DNA of 64,000 bases. It comes from an uncultured Porphyromonadaceae bacterium. Lineage in GTDB: Bacteria > Bacteroidota > Bacteroidia > Bacteroidales > Muribaculaceae. A model generated the notes under the pieces. It made no database searches and had not been told where the DNA came from. It saw nothing but the letters and a program-made list of their open reading frames with translations. Location: NCBI GenBank assembly GCA_947575235.1, contig CANPMT010000003.1, positions 25,079 through 89,078 on the forward strand. Reading direction: 5' to 3'. The translations under genes were made by a program, and so were the position numbers. Shown in pieces: positions 19,372 to 29,400 of the stretch (position 1 is its first letter; every line of letters begins with the position of its first letter).

Positions 19372-20285
19372 CCCCACTGATAGTGGCATGGTGTTTTGAT
19401 TATATTCTTGGCGATCCGGCATGGCTGTCGCATCCCGTGATATGGTTTGGCCGGGCCATAAGTTTCTGCGAACACCGTCTCAACAAGGGGAATCACCGAC
19501 GCCTGAAGGGTGGCGTGACAGCGGTGGTGTTGATAGCGGCCACCTATCTTCTCACATGGTGGCTGATGCAGGCATTGTCGCCATATCTGTGGCTCAATCT
19601 GGCGGTGCAGACGTTGCTGATATTCTATTGTCTGGCCGGCACCACTCTCATACGCGAGGTGAGGATGGTGTTCAGCGCCACCGACCGTAGTCTTGAGGAG
19701 GGACGGCGTCAGGTAGGGCGTATAGTTGGGCGCGACACGGCGCATCTCTCCGCGCAGGAGATACGCACGGCCGGTCTGGAGACCCTTGCCGAGAATCTGA
19801 GCGACGGTGTAGTGGCCCCTCTCTTCTGGTATCTCCTTCTCGGTGTGCCGGGAATGATGGCCTACAAGATGGTCAACACGCTCGACTCAATGATTGGCTA
19901 CCGCAGCGAACGTTACCGTCAGTTCGGCACTGTGGCAGCGCGTATAGATGATGTGGCCAATTACATCCCTGCCCGGTTGACGGCATGGCTTATGGTGATT
20001 GTGTCGGGCCGGTTCAGTCTGTTCGGCTTTGTGCGGCGGTATGGACCGCGTCATGCGAGTCCCAACAGCGGGTATCCTGAGGCGGCATTGGCCGGTGTGC
20101 TGGATTGTCGTTTCGGCGGTCCGCATGATTATTTCGGCGAGACGGTCTATAAGCCCTATATCGGAGAGAGGGAGCGCGATTTCAGCTATGCCGACATGCT
20201 ACGGGCCACACGTCTTAACAGGAAGGTAGAGATTGCCGCGGTTATCGCGGTGGCGCTTGTAAAAGCCCTGTTCTGTTATTGGTAA
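19350..20285 (+). CDS. cbiB: Adenosylcobinamide-phosphate synthase
   Basis: DYILGDPAWLSHPVIWFGRAI; VGRDTAHLSAQEIRTAGLETLAENLSDGVVAPLFWYLLLG; AYKMVNTLDSMIGYRSERY. Confidence 0.96.
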   Translation: MDFIISVTPLIVAWCFDYILGDPAWLSHPVIWFGRAISFCEHRLNKGNHRRLKGGVTAVVLIAATYLLTWWLMQALSPYLWLNLAVQTLLIFYCLAGTTLIREVRMVFSATDRSLEEGRRQVGRIVGRDTAHLSAQEIRTAGLETLAENLSDGVVAPLFWYLLLGVPGMMAYKMVNTLDSMIGYRSERYRQFGTVAARIDDVANYIPARLTAWLMVIVSGRFSLFGFVRRYGPRHASPNSGYPEAALAGVLDCRFGGPHDYFGETVYKPYIGERERDFSYADMLRATRLNRKVEIAAVIAVALVKALFCYW

Positions 20286-20305
20286 GTTGCGCCGGAATCC
20301 TGCGA

Positions 20306-20345
20306 AAATAAAATCCGTGGGTCGGCCGACCCACGGATTTTATTT
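20306..20345. terminator. Bidirectional terminator: perfect 40-nt palindrome overlapping the TRIC-family gene stop codon
   Basis: aaataaaatccgtgggtcgg|ccgacccacggattttattt, self-complementary over 40 nt, between convergent cbiB and the 20340-20966 gene. Confidence 0.8.
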
Positions 20346-20966
20346 CGACTTGTTTGTAACGTTGGCGTTTTCCGAAAGGATGGGGAGAGAGAGATTATAT
20401 TTGAGCGTCAGAAACCGCAGAATTATGATAGTGGCGGCGCAGCTGAGCTGACTGAGCTCCTGGGCCCCTCCGGCCACGTTGATCAGCCAATAGACCAACG
20501 CTCCCGCCAGACAGGCCGTGGCGTATATATCCTTGCGGAAAATCAACGGTTCCTCATTGATGAGGATGTCGCGGATGATACCTCCGAAGGCGCCTGTGAT
20601 AATGCCCATGATGACAGCCACCCACATCGGATAGTCGATGGCCAGGGTCTTGTCGATACCAATCACGCAGAACATCGCCAGACCGATACTGTCGAATATG
20701 AAAAGGATCCTGTCCTTGCTTACGAGCAGATTACGGAAAATAATCACCGTCAGCAGAGAGAGGGCAGTCACACCGAGATACCACCATGTCTGCATCCAGA
20801 ACACCGGTATGTCAAGGAGAAGGTCGCGGAGCGTACCGCCGCCGATGGCTGTCACGAGTCCGATGATATAGGCTCCGAACCAGTCGAAATTCTTAGTGGC
20901 GGCGAGACGGATGCCGCTTATGGCACATGCTACCGTGCCGATTACTTCCAGAATGAATGAGAGCAT
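20340..20966 (-). CDS. Trimeric intracellular cation channel (TRIC/UPF0126) family membrane protein
   Basis: GTVACAISGIRLAATKNFDWFGAYIIGLVTAIGGGTLRDLLLD and GIITGAFGGIIRDILINEEPLIF duplicated glycine-rich motifs. Confidence 0.92.
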   Translation of the reverse strand: MLSFILEVIGTVACAISGIRLAATKNFDWFGAYIIGLVTAIGGGTLRDLLLDIPVFWMQTWWYLGVTALSLLTVIIFRNLLVSKDRILFIFDSIGLAMFCVIGIDKTLAIDYPMWVAVIMGIITGAFGGIIRDILINEEPLIFRKDIYATACLAGALVYWLINVAGGAQELSQLSCAATIIILRFLTLKYNLSLPILSENANVTNKSK

Positions 20967-21010
20967 TCCTGTTTATGTGTGTTGTTTGTGTGATTGAAAT
21001 GTCTTAGTCA

Positions 21011-21044
21011 AAATAAAGGCGTGAGGTGAGTCACGCCTTTATTT
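21011..21044 (-). terminator. Hairpin terminator downstream of the AspT-like transporter
   Basis: aaataaaggcgtga-ggtgag-tcacgcctttattt, 14-bp perfect arms. Confidence 0.65.
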
Positions 21045-21070
21045 GTGTTTATTGTTGGTTTAATCTCGGT

Positions 21071-21090
21071 GGACGCGCCGCGGCGCGTCC
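21071..21090. repeat. REP-like GC-rich palindrome
   Basis: ggacgcgccg|cggcgcgtcc, perfect 20-nt palindrome in intergenic DNA. Confidence 0.4.
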
Positions 21091-21123
21091 CTACATGCGG
21101 ATGTGCAGTGTGAGAAAAAATTA

Positions 21124-22818
21124 TTATTCGAGGAAACAGAGCACAATCACTTGCGCCACGATCACTCGCATGAACATCGTCAGAGGGTATACGGTTGAGT
21201 ATGCCACGGCGGGGGCGTCGTTGTTGGCCACCTTGTTGCCGTAGGCGAGTGCCGGGGGATCGGTGTAGCCACCGCTCATCATACCCATGATGGAGAGATA
21301 GTTCATCTTGTATTTGCCACGGGCGATGCAGCCTACGATAATAAGAGGAACCACCGTTATTACGAAACCGTAACCTACCCAGAGGGCACCTTTCATGTTG
21401 AACACCGTTGCGACGAAGTCTTTTCCGGCCGCTATGCCCACAGATGCGAGGAAGAGACAGATGCCTATCTCGCGGAGCAGCAGGTTGGCCGAGGAGTTGG
21501 TGTAAGTGACAAGATGAATCTTATGTCCGTATGCACTGATAAGGATAGCCACCACGAGGGGACCTCCGGCGAGACCTAACTTCATAGGCACCGACATGCC
21601 GGGGAACTGGATGGGAAGGCTTCCTAAAATGATGCCGAGGAAGATGCCGATGAACATCGTCACGAGGTTAGGCTCGTTGAGACGCTTCATGGAGTTGCCG
21701 AGTTTCTCGGCGAGGTGATGGATATCATCGAGTTTGCCGACAACAGTGACACGGTCGCCCATCTGAAGACGGAGGTTGGGGCTGGCGAGAAGGTCTACGC
21801 CTGCACGGTTGACGCGAGTAACGTTAAGCTGGTATGCGGCATGGAGACGGAGTGAACCGAGCTTGACGCCGTTGAACTCAGTCTTGGTGACGAGAATGCG
21901 GCGCGACACTACTGGACCTTTGTCCATAGGCCACTCCTTCTCGATCTTCGGACCGATGAAACGCTCGAAAATCTCCTCATCCTGGAGCGAGCATACAATC
22001 AGCACTGTGTCGCCGATCTCGATGGCTGTCTGTGACGTGGGGATGATGACCTGTCCGTCGGGACGCTCGATACGTGAGCATACATAGTCGTTCGAGATAA
22101 GTGTGTGCAGCTTCTGCATGTTGAGGCCGGCCACCAGTTCGTTGGTGACTTTGAAAGTGGCCATGTGGGGAGCAAGTGTCGAATCCGATTTCTCGTTCTC
22201 GATCTCCTCGATCTCCTTCTCCACATTCACCTTGAAGACCATCTTGATGATAATCATGGTGAGGATGATGCCGATCACACCGAGGGGATAGGCGGCAGCG
22301 TAACCCATCGACATCTGCTGGCTCGCGCCATAAGCGTCGGGGTTGACCTGAAGGATGGTCTGCTGTGCGGCACCGAGGCCGGGGGTGTTGGTGACGGCAC
22401 CGCTCATCACGCCCACCATCTCCACGATTGATGACATACCTTCGGAGCCACCCTGCAGGAAATAGATGATGAGGCAGATGGCCACGTTAAGGCCAATGCC
22501 GAGCATGGCAAGCATGTTCATGCGTATGCCACCCTCCTTGAACGACGAGAAGAAACCGGGGCCTACCTGCATACCTATCGAGAAGATAAACAGGATGAGG
22601 CCGAACTCTCTGAGGAAATGAAGTGTGTTTGCCTCCACTCCATAACCGAAATGACCGAGAATGATACCCACGAACAGCACGAACGTCACACCCAGCGACA
22701 CACCCAGTATCTTGACTTTTCCAAGATAGATACCGGCGAATATCACGAATGAGTAGAGCAGGATCGTGCTGGCAAGGGACATATTTCCCGGCGTAAACAG
22801 ATCAATGAACCACGTCAT
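21124..22818 (-). CDS. Putative transporter, AspT/YidE/YbjL family (AAE) with two TrkA-C domains
   Basis: Duplicated TM halves; FGLILFIFSIGMQVGPGFFSSF; GAVTNTPGLGAAQQTI; GGYTDPPALAYGNKVA; central RCK_C regions. Confidence 0.92.
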   Translation of the reverse strand: MTWFIDLFTPGNMSLASTILLYSFVIFAGIYLGKVKILGVSLGVTFVLFVGIILGHFGYGVEANTLHFLREFGLILFIFSIGMQVGPGFFSSFKEGGIRMNMLAMLGIGLNVAICLIIYFLQGGSEGMSSIVEMVGVMSGAVTNTPGLGAAQQTILQVNPDAYGASQQMSMGYAAAYPLGVIGIILTMIIIKMVFKVNVEKEIEEIENEKSDSTLAPHMATFKVTNELVAGLNMQKLHTLISNDYVCSRIERPDGQVIIPTSQTAIEIGDTVLIVCSLQDEEIFERFIGPKIEKEWPMDKGPVVSRRILVTKTEFNGVKLGSLRLHAAYQLNVTRVNRAGVDLLASPNLRLQMGDRVTVVGKLDDIHHLAEKLGNSMKRLNEPNLVTMFIGIFLGIILGSLPIQFPGMSVPMKLGLAGGPLVVAILISAYGHKIHLVTYTNSSANLLLREIGICLFLASVGIAAGKDFVATVFNMKGALWVGYGFVITVVPLIIVGCIARGKYKMNYLSIMGMMSGGYTDPPALAYGNKVANNDAPAVAYSTVYPLTMFMRVIVAQVIVLCFLE

Positions 22819-23054
22819 AAATAACCGATAATGTATTAATTAAGTTAGTTGAATTTCAGCTACACATGAGGAGATGCGGGGGAGAGTGCTCAAAAACGAC
22901 TGCAAAATTACTCATTTTTTGTTATATATTTAGTACTTTTGCATTGTAAAATTTTTTCAATTCATCTTTCGCCCCTCTCAGAGAGTGTTTGAATCTGACG
23001 CGCGTTAAATCCAGACGCCCTCCCGGAGTGGGTGAAACTCAAATTTATTAAGCT

Positions 23055-23948
23055 ATGAAGAAGATAAGAGCGGCCGTGGTGGGCTTCGGCAACATAGGCC
23101 GTTATTCACTGCAGGCTCTGGAGGAAGCTCCTGATTTCGAGGTGGCGGGCATAGTGCGCCGCGACCCTACCGACCGCACCGACGTGCCCGATTTCATCAA
23201 AGTTGTGGGTGACATCTCCGAACTCGGCGATGTTGACGTGGCCATTCTTGCCACACCTACCCGTAAGGTGGAGGAGCACGCCGTGAAATGCCTTGAGATG
23301 GGCATCAACACTGTCGACAGCTTTGATATCCACACCAAGATAGCCGAACTGCGTGCCAATCTTGGCAAGGTGGCACGTGAGCATGGCACTGTGTCGGTAA
23401 TCTCAGCAGGATGGGATCCGGGAAGCGACTCTGTGGTGCGCGCTCTGCTTGAGGCTGTGGCTCCGAAGGGTATCACATACACTAATTTCGGCCCCGGCAT
23501 GAGCATGGGCCATACTGTGGCCGTGAAGGCTATCGAGGGTGTGAAGGCGGCTCTCTCCATGACTATCCCCGTAGGCACCGGCATACACCGCCGCATGGTG
23601 TATGTGGAGATTGAACCGGGCTACGACTTCGAGAAGGTTGCCGCCGCCATCAAGGCTGACCCCTATTTCGCCTCTGACGAGACACACGTCATGAACGTGG
23701 AGAGTGTGGATGCGCTCAAGGATATGGGACACGGTGTGAATCTCACCCGCAAGGGTGTGAGCGGGTGTACCCAGAACCAGCTGTTCGAGTTTGACATGAA
23801 GATCAACAATCCGGCCCTTACCGGCCAGATTCTTGTGTGCGCGGCACGTGCGGCCATGCGGCAGCAGCCTGGGTGCTACACCATGATAGAGATTCCGGTG
23901 ATCGACCTTCTTCCGGGCGACCGCGACCAGTGGATTCACCTTGTGTGA
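23055..23948 (+). CDS. ddh: meso-Diaminopimelate D-dehydrogenase
   Basis: MKKIRAAVVGFGNIGRYSLQALEEAPDFEVAGIVRR; SAGWDPGSDSVVRALLEAVAP; FGPGMSMGHTVAVKAIEGVK. Confidence 0.95.
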   Translation: MKKIRAAVVGFGNIGRYSLQALEEAPDFEVAGIVRRDPTDRTDVPDFIKVVGDISELGDVDVAILATPTRKVEEHAVKCLEMGINTVDSFDIHTKIAELRANLGKVAREHGTVSVISAGWDPGSDSVVRALLEAVAPKGITYTNFGPGMSMGHTVAVKAIEGVKAALSMTIPVGTGIHRRMVYVEIEPGYDFEKVAAAIKADPYFASDETHVMNVESVDALKDMGHGVNLTRKGVSGCTQNQLFEFDMKINNPALTGQILVCAARAAMRQQPGCYTMIEIPVIDLLPGDRDQWIHLV

Positions 23949-23951
23949 CCC

Positions 23952-24013
23952 TGTGTGATGGATAAATAAAAAGAGCGACCCGACGGTCGCTCTTTTTATT
24001 TATCCATCACACA
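23952..24013. terminator. Long bidirectional terminator (29-bp perfect arms) between convergent ddh and ettA
   Basis: tgtgtgatggataaataaaaagagcgacc-cgac-ggtcgctctttttatttatccatcacaca; right arm overlaps the ettA stop codon (24007-24009). Confidence 0.85.
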
Positions 24014-25689
24014 AGTTTGCGGTAGCGTATGCGGTGGGGGGTGTCGTTGCCGTCGCGCTTGCGCTTGAACTCCTCATAGTCGGAATAGCTTCCCTCGTAG
24101 TAGGTCACCTGGCTGTCACCCTCGAAAGCGAGGATGTGGGTGGCGATACGGTCGAGGAACCAGCGGTCGTGGCTTACGACAACGGCGCAGCCGGCGAAGT
24201 TCTCCAGACCCTCCTCAAGTGCGCGGAGCGTGTTGACGTCGATATCATTGGTGGGCTCGTCGAGCAGAAGCACGTTACCCTCCTCCTTCAAAGCCATGGC
24301 AAGATGCAGACGGTTACGCTCACCACCGGAGAGCACACCGATCTTCTTCTCCTGGTCGGCACCTGTGAAGTTGAACTTCGAGAGATATGCGCGTGCGTTC
24401 ATGTCGCGTCCGCCCATGCGGAAGGAGTCGACTCCCTGCGAGATCACCTCATAGACAGTCTTTTCGGGTGAGAGATCCTTATGGTTCTGGTCGACATAAG
24501 CGATCTTCACAGTCTCGCCAACCTCAAACTCACCCTTATCCTGTTTCTCCAGACCCATTATAAGGCGGAAGAGGGTAGTCTTTCCGGCGCCGTTAGGACC
24601 GATCACGCCCACAATACCGTTGGGGGGGAGCATGAAATTGAGGTCGGTGAATAGAGCCTTGTCGTCATAAGCCTTGGCAAGGTTCTTGGCCTCGATAACC
24701 TTGTTGCCGAGACGCGGGCCGTTGGGGATGAAGATCTCGAGTTTCTCCTCGCGTTCCTTCTGGTCCTCGTTAAGAAGGCGGTCGTAGCTTGAGAGACGGG
24801 CCTTACCCTTGGCCTGGCGGGCTTTGGGAGCCATGCGCACCCATTCCAGCTCACGTTCGAGAGTCTTGCGGCGTTTGCTGGCCTGCTTCTCCTCCTGAGC
24901 CATACGTTTGGTCTTCTGGTCGAGCCATGAGCTGTAGTTGCCCTTCCAGGGGATACCTTCGCCACGGTCGAGTTCAAGAATCCAGCCTGCCACATGGTCG
25001 AGGAAGTAACGGTCGTGAGTGACGGCGATTACAGTGCCGGGGTATTGCTGGAGGTGTTGTTCGAGCCAGTCGATGCTCTCGGCGTCAAGGTGGTTGGTAG
25101 GCTCGTCGAGAAGGAGGATATCGGGTTGCTGGAGCAGCAGACGGCAGAGGGCCACACGGCGGCGTTCGCCACCGGAGAGCACTGCAATCTTCTTATCGTC
25201 AGGGGGACAGCGCAGGGCATCCATGGCACGTTCGAGCTTATTGTCGATATTCCATGCGTCGCATGCGTCGAGCTTATCCTGAAGCTCAGCCTGACGGTTG
25301 ATGAGCGCATCCATCTTGTCGGGATTCTCAAGCACTTCCGGGTCGGCGAAAGCGTTGTTCACCTCGTCATACTCCTTGAGCAGGTCCATGACAGGCTGCA
25401 CACCCTCCTGCACCACCTCCTTGACTGTCTTCTCGGGGTCGAGTTTCGGGTCCTGTTCGAGATAGCCGACAGAATAACCGGGTGAGAACACCACGTTACC
25501 CTGATAGCTCTTGTCGATTCCGGCGATGATTTTAAGGAGTGTGGACTTTCCGGAGCCGTTCAGACCGATGATGCCGATCTTGGCGCCATAGAAGAATGAA
25601 AGATATATATCCTTCAGAATCTGTCGCTGGGGAGGTATGATTTTGCTTACCCCCACCATTGAGAAAATAATTTTCTTGTCGTCTGCCAT
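24007..25689 (-). CDS. ettA: ABC-F protein, energy-dependent translational throttle EttA
   Basis: Two ABC domains ([62 protein letters not shown]). The track ORF extends to 25719, but ATG at 25689 (MADDKKIIFSMVGV) overlapping the def stop is the likelier start. Confidence 0.95.
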   Translation of the reverse strand: MADDKKIIFSMVGVSKIIPPQRQILKDIYLSFFYGAKIGIIGLNGSGKSTLLKIIAGIDKSYQGNVVFSPGYSVGYLEQDPKLDPEKTVKEVVQEGVQPVMDLLKEYDEVNNAFADPEVLENPDKMDALINRQAELQDKLDACDAWNIDNKLERAMDALRCPPDDKKIAVLSGGERRRVALCRLLLQQPDILLLDEPTNHLDAESIDWLEQHLQQYPGTVIAVTHDRYFLDHVAGWILELDRGEGIPWKGNYSSWLDQKTKRMAQEEKQASKRRKTLERELEWVRMAPKARQAKGKARLSSYDRLLNEDQKEREEKLEIFIPNGPRLGNKVIEAKNLAKAYDDKALFTDLNFMLPPNGIVGVIGPNGAGKTTLFRLIMGLEKQDKGEFEVGETVKIAYVDQNHKDLSPEKTVYEVISQGVDSFRMGGRDMNARAYLSKFNFTGADQEKKIGVLSGGERNRLHLAMALKEEGNVLLLDEPTNDIDVNTLRALEEGLENFAGCAVVVSHDRWFLDRIATHILAFEGDSQVTYYEGSYSDYEEFKRKRDGNDTPHRIRYRKLV

Positions 25690-26246
25690 TATGCGTTCTT
25701 TTTTGTGCGGTATTCGCACTTTACTTTACCTTTGGCTATATTGTTAAGTTTGTTGCGTATCATCTGTTTGCGGATGGGAGATACGCGGTCGGTATATACC
25801 GTGCCCAGCAGATGGTCGAACTCATGCTGGATGATGCGGGCTGCGAAGCCGGTGAATTCCTTCTCATGCTCCACGAAGTCTTCGTCGAGCCAGTTGAGAC
25901 GCACATGCTCGTGGCGCTTCACCGGTTCGGAGAGTCCCGGGAGGGATAGGCAACCCTCCTCGCGCGAAACAGGGTCGGCGTCCTCGATAATCTCAAGGTC
26001 GGGGTTGATCAGGGCCATCTTGAGGTCGGCGCATTCCGGGAAGCGGTCGGCGAGCACCGAGCCGTCGATTACAATCACACTGATGGGGAGCCCGATCTGC
26101 GGGGCGGCCAGTCCCACTCCGTCAGAATGGTACATGGTCTCGAACATATCCTCGATGAGTTTCTTCAGCTGAGGATAATCCGGTTCGATATCTTCTGCTT
26201 CCTGGCGCAGCACAGGCTGGCCGTAAAGATAAATCGGTAATATCAT
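25689..26246 (-). CDS. def: Peptide deformylase
   Basis: GVGLAAPQIGLPISVIVID; EEGCLSLPGL; IQHEFDHLLGTVYTDR metal motif. Confidence 0.97.
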   Translation of the reverse strand: MILPIYLYGQPVLRQEAEDIEPDYPQLKKLIEDMFETMYHSDGVGLAAPQIGLPISVIVIDGSVLADRFPECADLKMALINPDLEIIEDADPVSREEGCLSLPGLSEPVKRHEHVRLNWLDEDFVEHEKEFTGFAARIIQHEFDHLLGTVYTDRVSPIRKQMIRNKLNNIAKGKVKCEYRTKKNA

Positions 26247-26402
26247 TTATATGTTAATTATTAATTACTTATTATGAGGCAGAACTAAAAACGTAATTAT
26301 ATTGTCGTTTTCGTTGTTCTTGCGAAACAGGTTTTGCCCTATTATTCTATACGGTTTTAATTCTGATTTTATTGTTTCTGAATACGATTAGCCTACCAGT
26401 GC

Positions 26403-29400
26403 TTAGAACTTTCCTGTCACTTCAAGTTCAGTCATGGAATGAGCAGTGATGTAGAGGTATAACGTCGTGACGATTCGGGACGAGGCGATAATTTCTTCTT
26501 CCGAAGCATCCGGAGTAACATGACTCTCGTCGTTGCGCAGATTGCGCATGGTGTCGAGATAACCGTACATGCGCTGGTATTTCTTCCGTTCTTTGAACTT
26601 TAGAGATTTCAGTTCCTCAAATGCAAAGATACAATCAGCCAACGTGGGTGTTTTCTCCGGGTCGCGGTTATTTCTCAATTCCTTGCCATTGATCAGCCAA
26701 TAAAGTTTCTTCAGATAGGTCTCAAACTTGGTGAGGATGGTGTTGAAATGACGGCGACGGTCTACAATAGTCAGTTTCTTGTCGTTGAAGAGTCTGTTGA
26801 ATGAATCCGTCAGAAGATCATTTGCACCGTCAAGGGTTGGCAAAGATTTCGCCTGAAGTACTTTCACAAATACATCAATCACTTCGTTGAGCGGACGAAG
26901 GCCGGGGAAGTCGGCAAATTCATCGTTGAAGTTCATATATAAAGCCTTTCTGAAAGCTTCCGGATCGAATATCAACGGGGCATCACGGAAATGATCGTAG
27001 AGAGCAGCTGCCATCTGCGACATTATCTGACGGTATTTCTCACCATTATCGAACAGAGCTTTGAACGCCTCGGTCTGTTCTTCGTAGAGGGTGGTGGCCA
27101 CATCATCGAATACACCGGGGAACACAGCCTCCATGAATTGCTGCTTGCCGTTGTTGTTTGCCTTCTTCGAGAGTTTTTTCGCCTCCTTTGTATTGGTGAG
27201 ACGATTCACTATAGCCTCGACAATCACCCGGTCCGCCTCTGAGAAATCTCCTTTATAGAGAATGTTGATTTTGTCGATGATGTTTCCGAGCAGGTCTCGT
27301 TTCTTCTCCGGTTTTCCGCTACCGTTGCCAGATTCACCCTTTACGGTCTTGTTGCCTTCCAGTGTGATTGCCACAGTCTCGCCTTGCTTGAACTGCGAGT
27401 TTACAAGCATGATTTTCTTCGACAGGTCCGGTTTCTCATGCGGTGTCTTTGGCAGAAGTTTGTAGAGCGTATCTGCAAAGATATACGCCTTATACAGTGG
27501 ACGATCGAAAGTGCGGGCTATCTGCGCCATATAGGAATAGAACCTCACGAAGTTCTTTATCTTGGAGCGCAACTCAAAACGCTTCTCCTCCTCCAGCGCA
27601 TCAAACCGCGACATTATAGGCTTGAAGAAACCTGACAGCGCTGCCAAGGCATTCTTCTTGCCCCGATATTTCTTGTAAATCTCATAGAAAGCCTCTTCTT
27701 CTGTCTCGCTCCAGATATGATACTGTGCAATATCCTTGCGGAAGCGATAGACGTAGTTCACATCTACCGGTTCGACAAGGTCGGTACCTTTATAGAATGG
27801 CTCAAATGCCTTCTTGATTTCATCGGCTGTGTTGGAGAAGTCGAACACGAAAGTATCCTTCTTCAGTTTTTGCCAACGGTTTAGACGCGAGAGAGTCTGG
27901 ACCGCCTTTACGTTCTTTAACCGTTTGTCAACAAACATCGTGTGCAGTTTTGGCTCATCAAAACCGGTCTGATACTTGTCGGCTACAATCAGTACGTTAT
28001 AGAGGTCGCTCGCAAAATACAGAGGCAACCGCTCCTCGCTGATTCTCCGCTCGGGAGTGGAGTTGAGCTGCGACTCTGTGTAGGTGTCACCGCCGAATTC
28101 GAGTTTGCCTGAGAAGGCCACAAGCGGACGTATGTCATCATATCCGTTCTGCTTGCAATACTCCTTCATGGCAAGAAAATATCGCAGGGCGTGGGCACGA
28201 CTGGCGCAGACTATCATTGCCTTCGCCTCGCCGTCCATTCGTTGGAGTGTCACCTCGCGCATCTTCTCAACCATAATTTCAACCTTCTGGTCAATCACAT
28301 GCTGATGGTTGTCATGGTAAGCCTTTATGGCACGTGTAGCTGGAGTCTCTTCATAGTCGGGATTCTCGGCGATGTTCTTTGCTATCTCGTATGCTGTGCC
28401 AATCGGAGTGAAATTCTGCAACACATCCTTGATGAAGCCCTCCTCGATGGCCTGTTGCATCGAATAGATATGATATGGCTTATGCTTCATCTTGCCCGGC
28501 TTCTCCGGGTCGGGATAGGGAATGCCGAATGTCTGCAATGTCTTAGGTTTTGGGGTAGCGGTAAAGGCATAGAAGGAGATGTTGCCATGCTGTCCTTGCG
28601 TGAGCAGGTCTTCCATCAGCGCATCCTTCTCCTTCTCGAGTTGTTCCACCTCTTTGTCCTCGATTTCGGCGAGTTCGCGCAGAGCCTCGTCGGTATCGGC
28701 AAGGGCAGCTTTGGTTTTCTCTGCGTTCTTTCCGCTCTGACTGCTGTGAGCCTCATCGACAACCACAGCATAACGGCGCCCGCTCTGACTACCTACCTTA
28801 TCATAGATATATGGGAAACGATGCAGGGTGCAGATTACTATACGGGCATTACCGTCGCGGATTATGTCACCGAGTTTTGAAGACGGGTCGCCATCTTTTA
28901 TCACCTCGACTTGGCCGAGGCGATGGTCAAATCCGAGCACCGTGTTCTGCAACTGCTGGTTAAGAACACGGCGGTCGGTAATTACGAAGACTGTGTTGAA
29001 CACATCCTTTTGCTCCGCATCGTGGAGTGAGGCAAGGCGGTAAGTGAGCCATGCAATCGAATTACTCTTGCCAGAACCTGCCGAATGCTGGATGAGATAA
29101 TTGTGTCCGGCACCGTTGGCGGCGGTGTCGGCAGTCAATTTCTCAACCACATCGAGCTGATGGAAGCGAGGAAATATTATCTTGGTAGATTCCTCCTTTA
29201 CCTCCTTCTCCTTACCATGCTTGTTGACAACTATCTTGATTCTTTCCTCTTTCTGAACGGAGATATAACGTTGCAGGATAGAGAGAAGCGCGTCACGTTG
29301 AAGCACCTGCTTCCAGAAATAGCCTGTTACATATTCACTTTCCGGCACATCCGGGTTTCCTGCACCCCCTGTGTTTCCCGCGCCATTATTTCCCTGGTTG

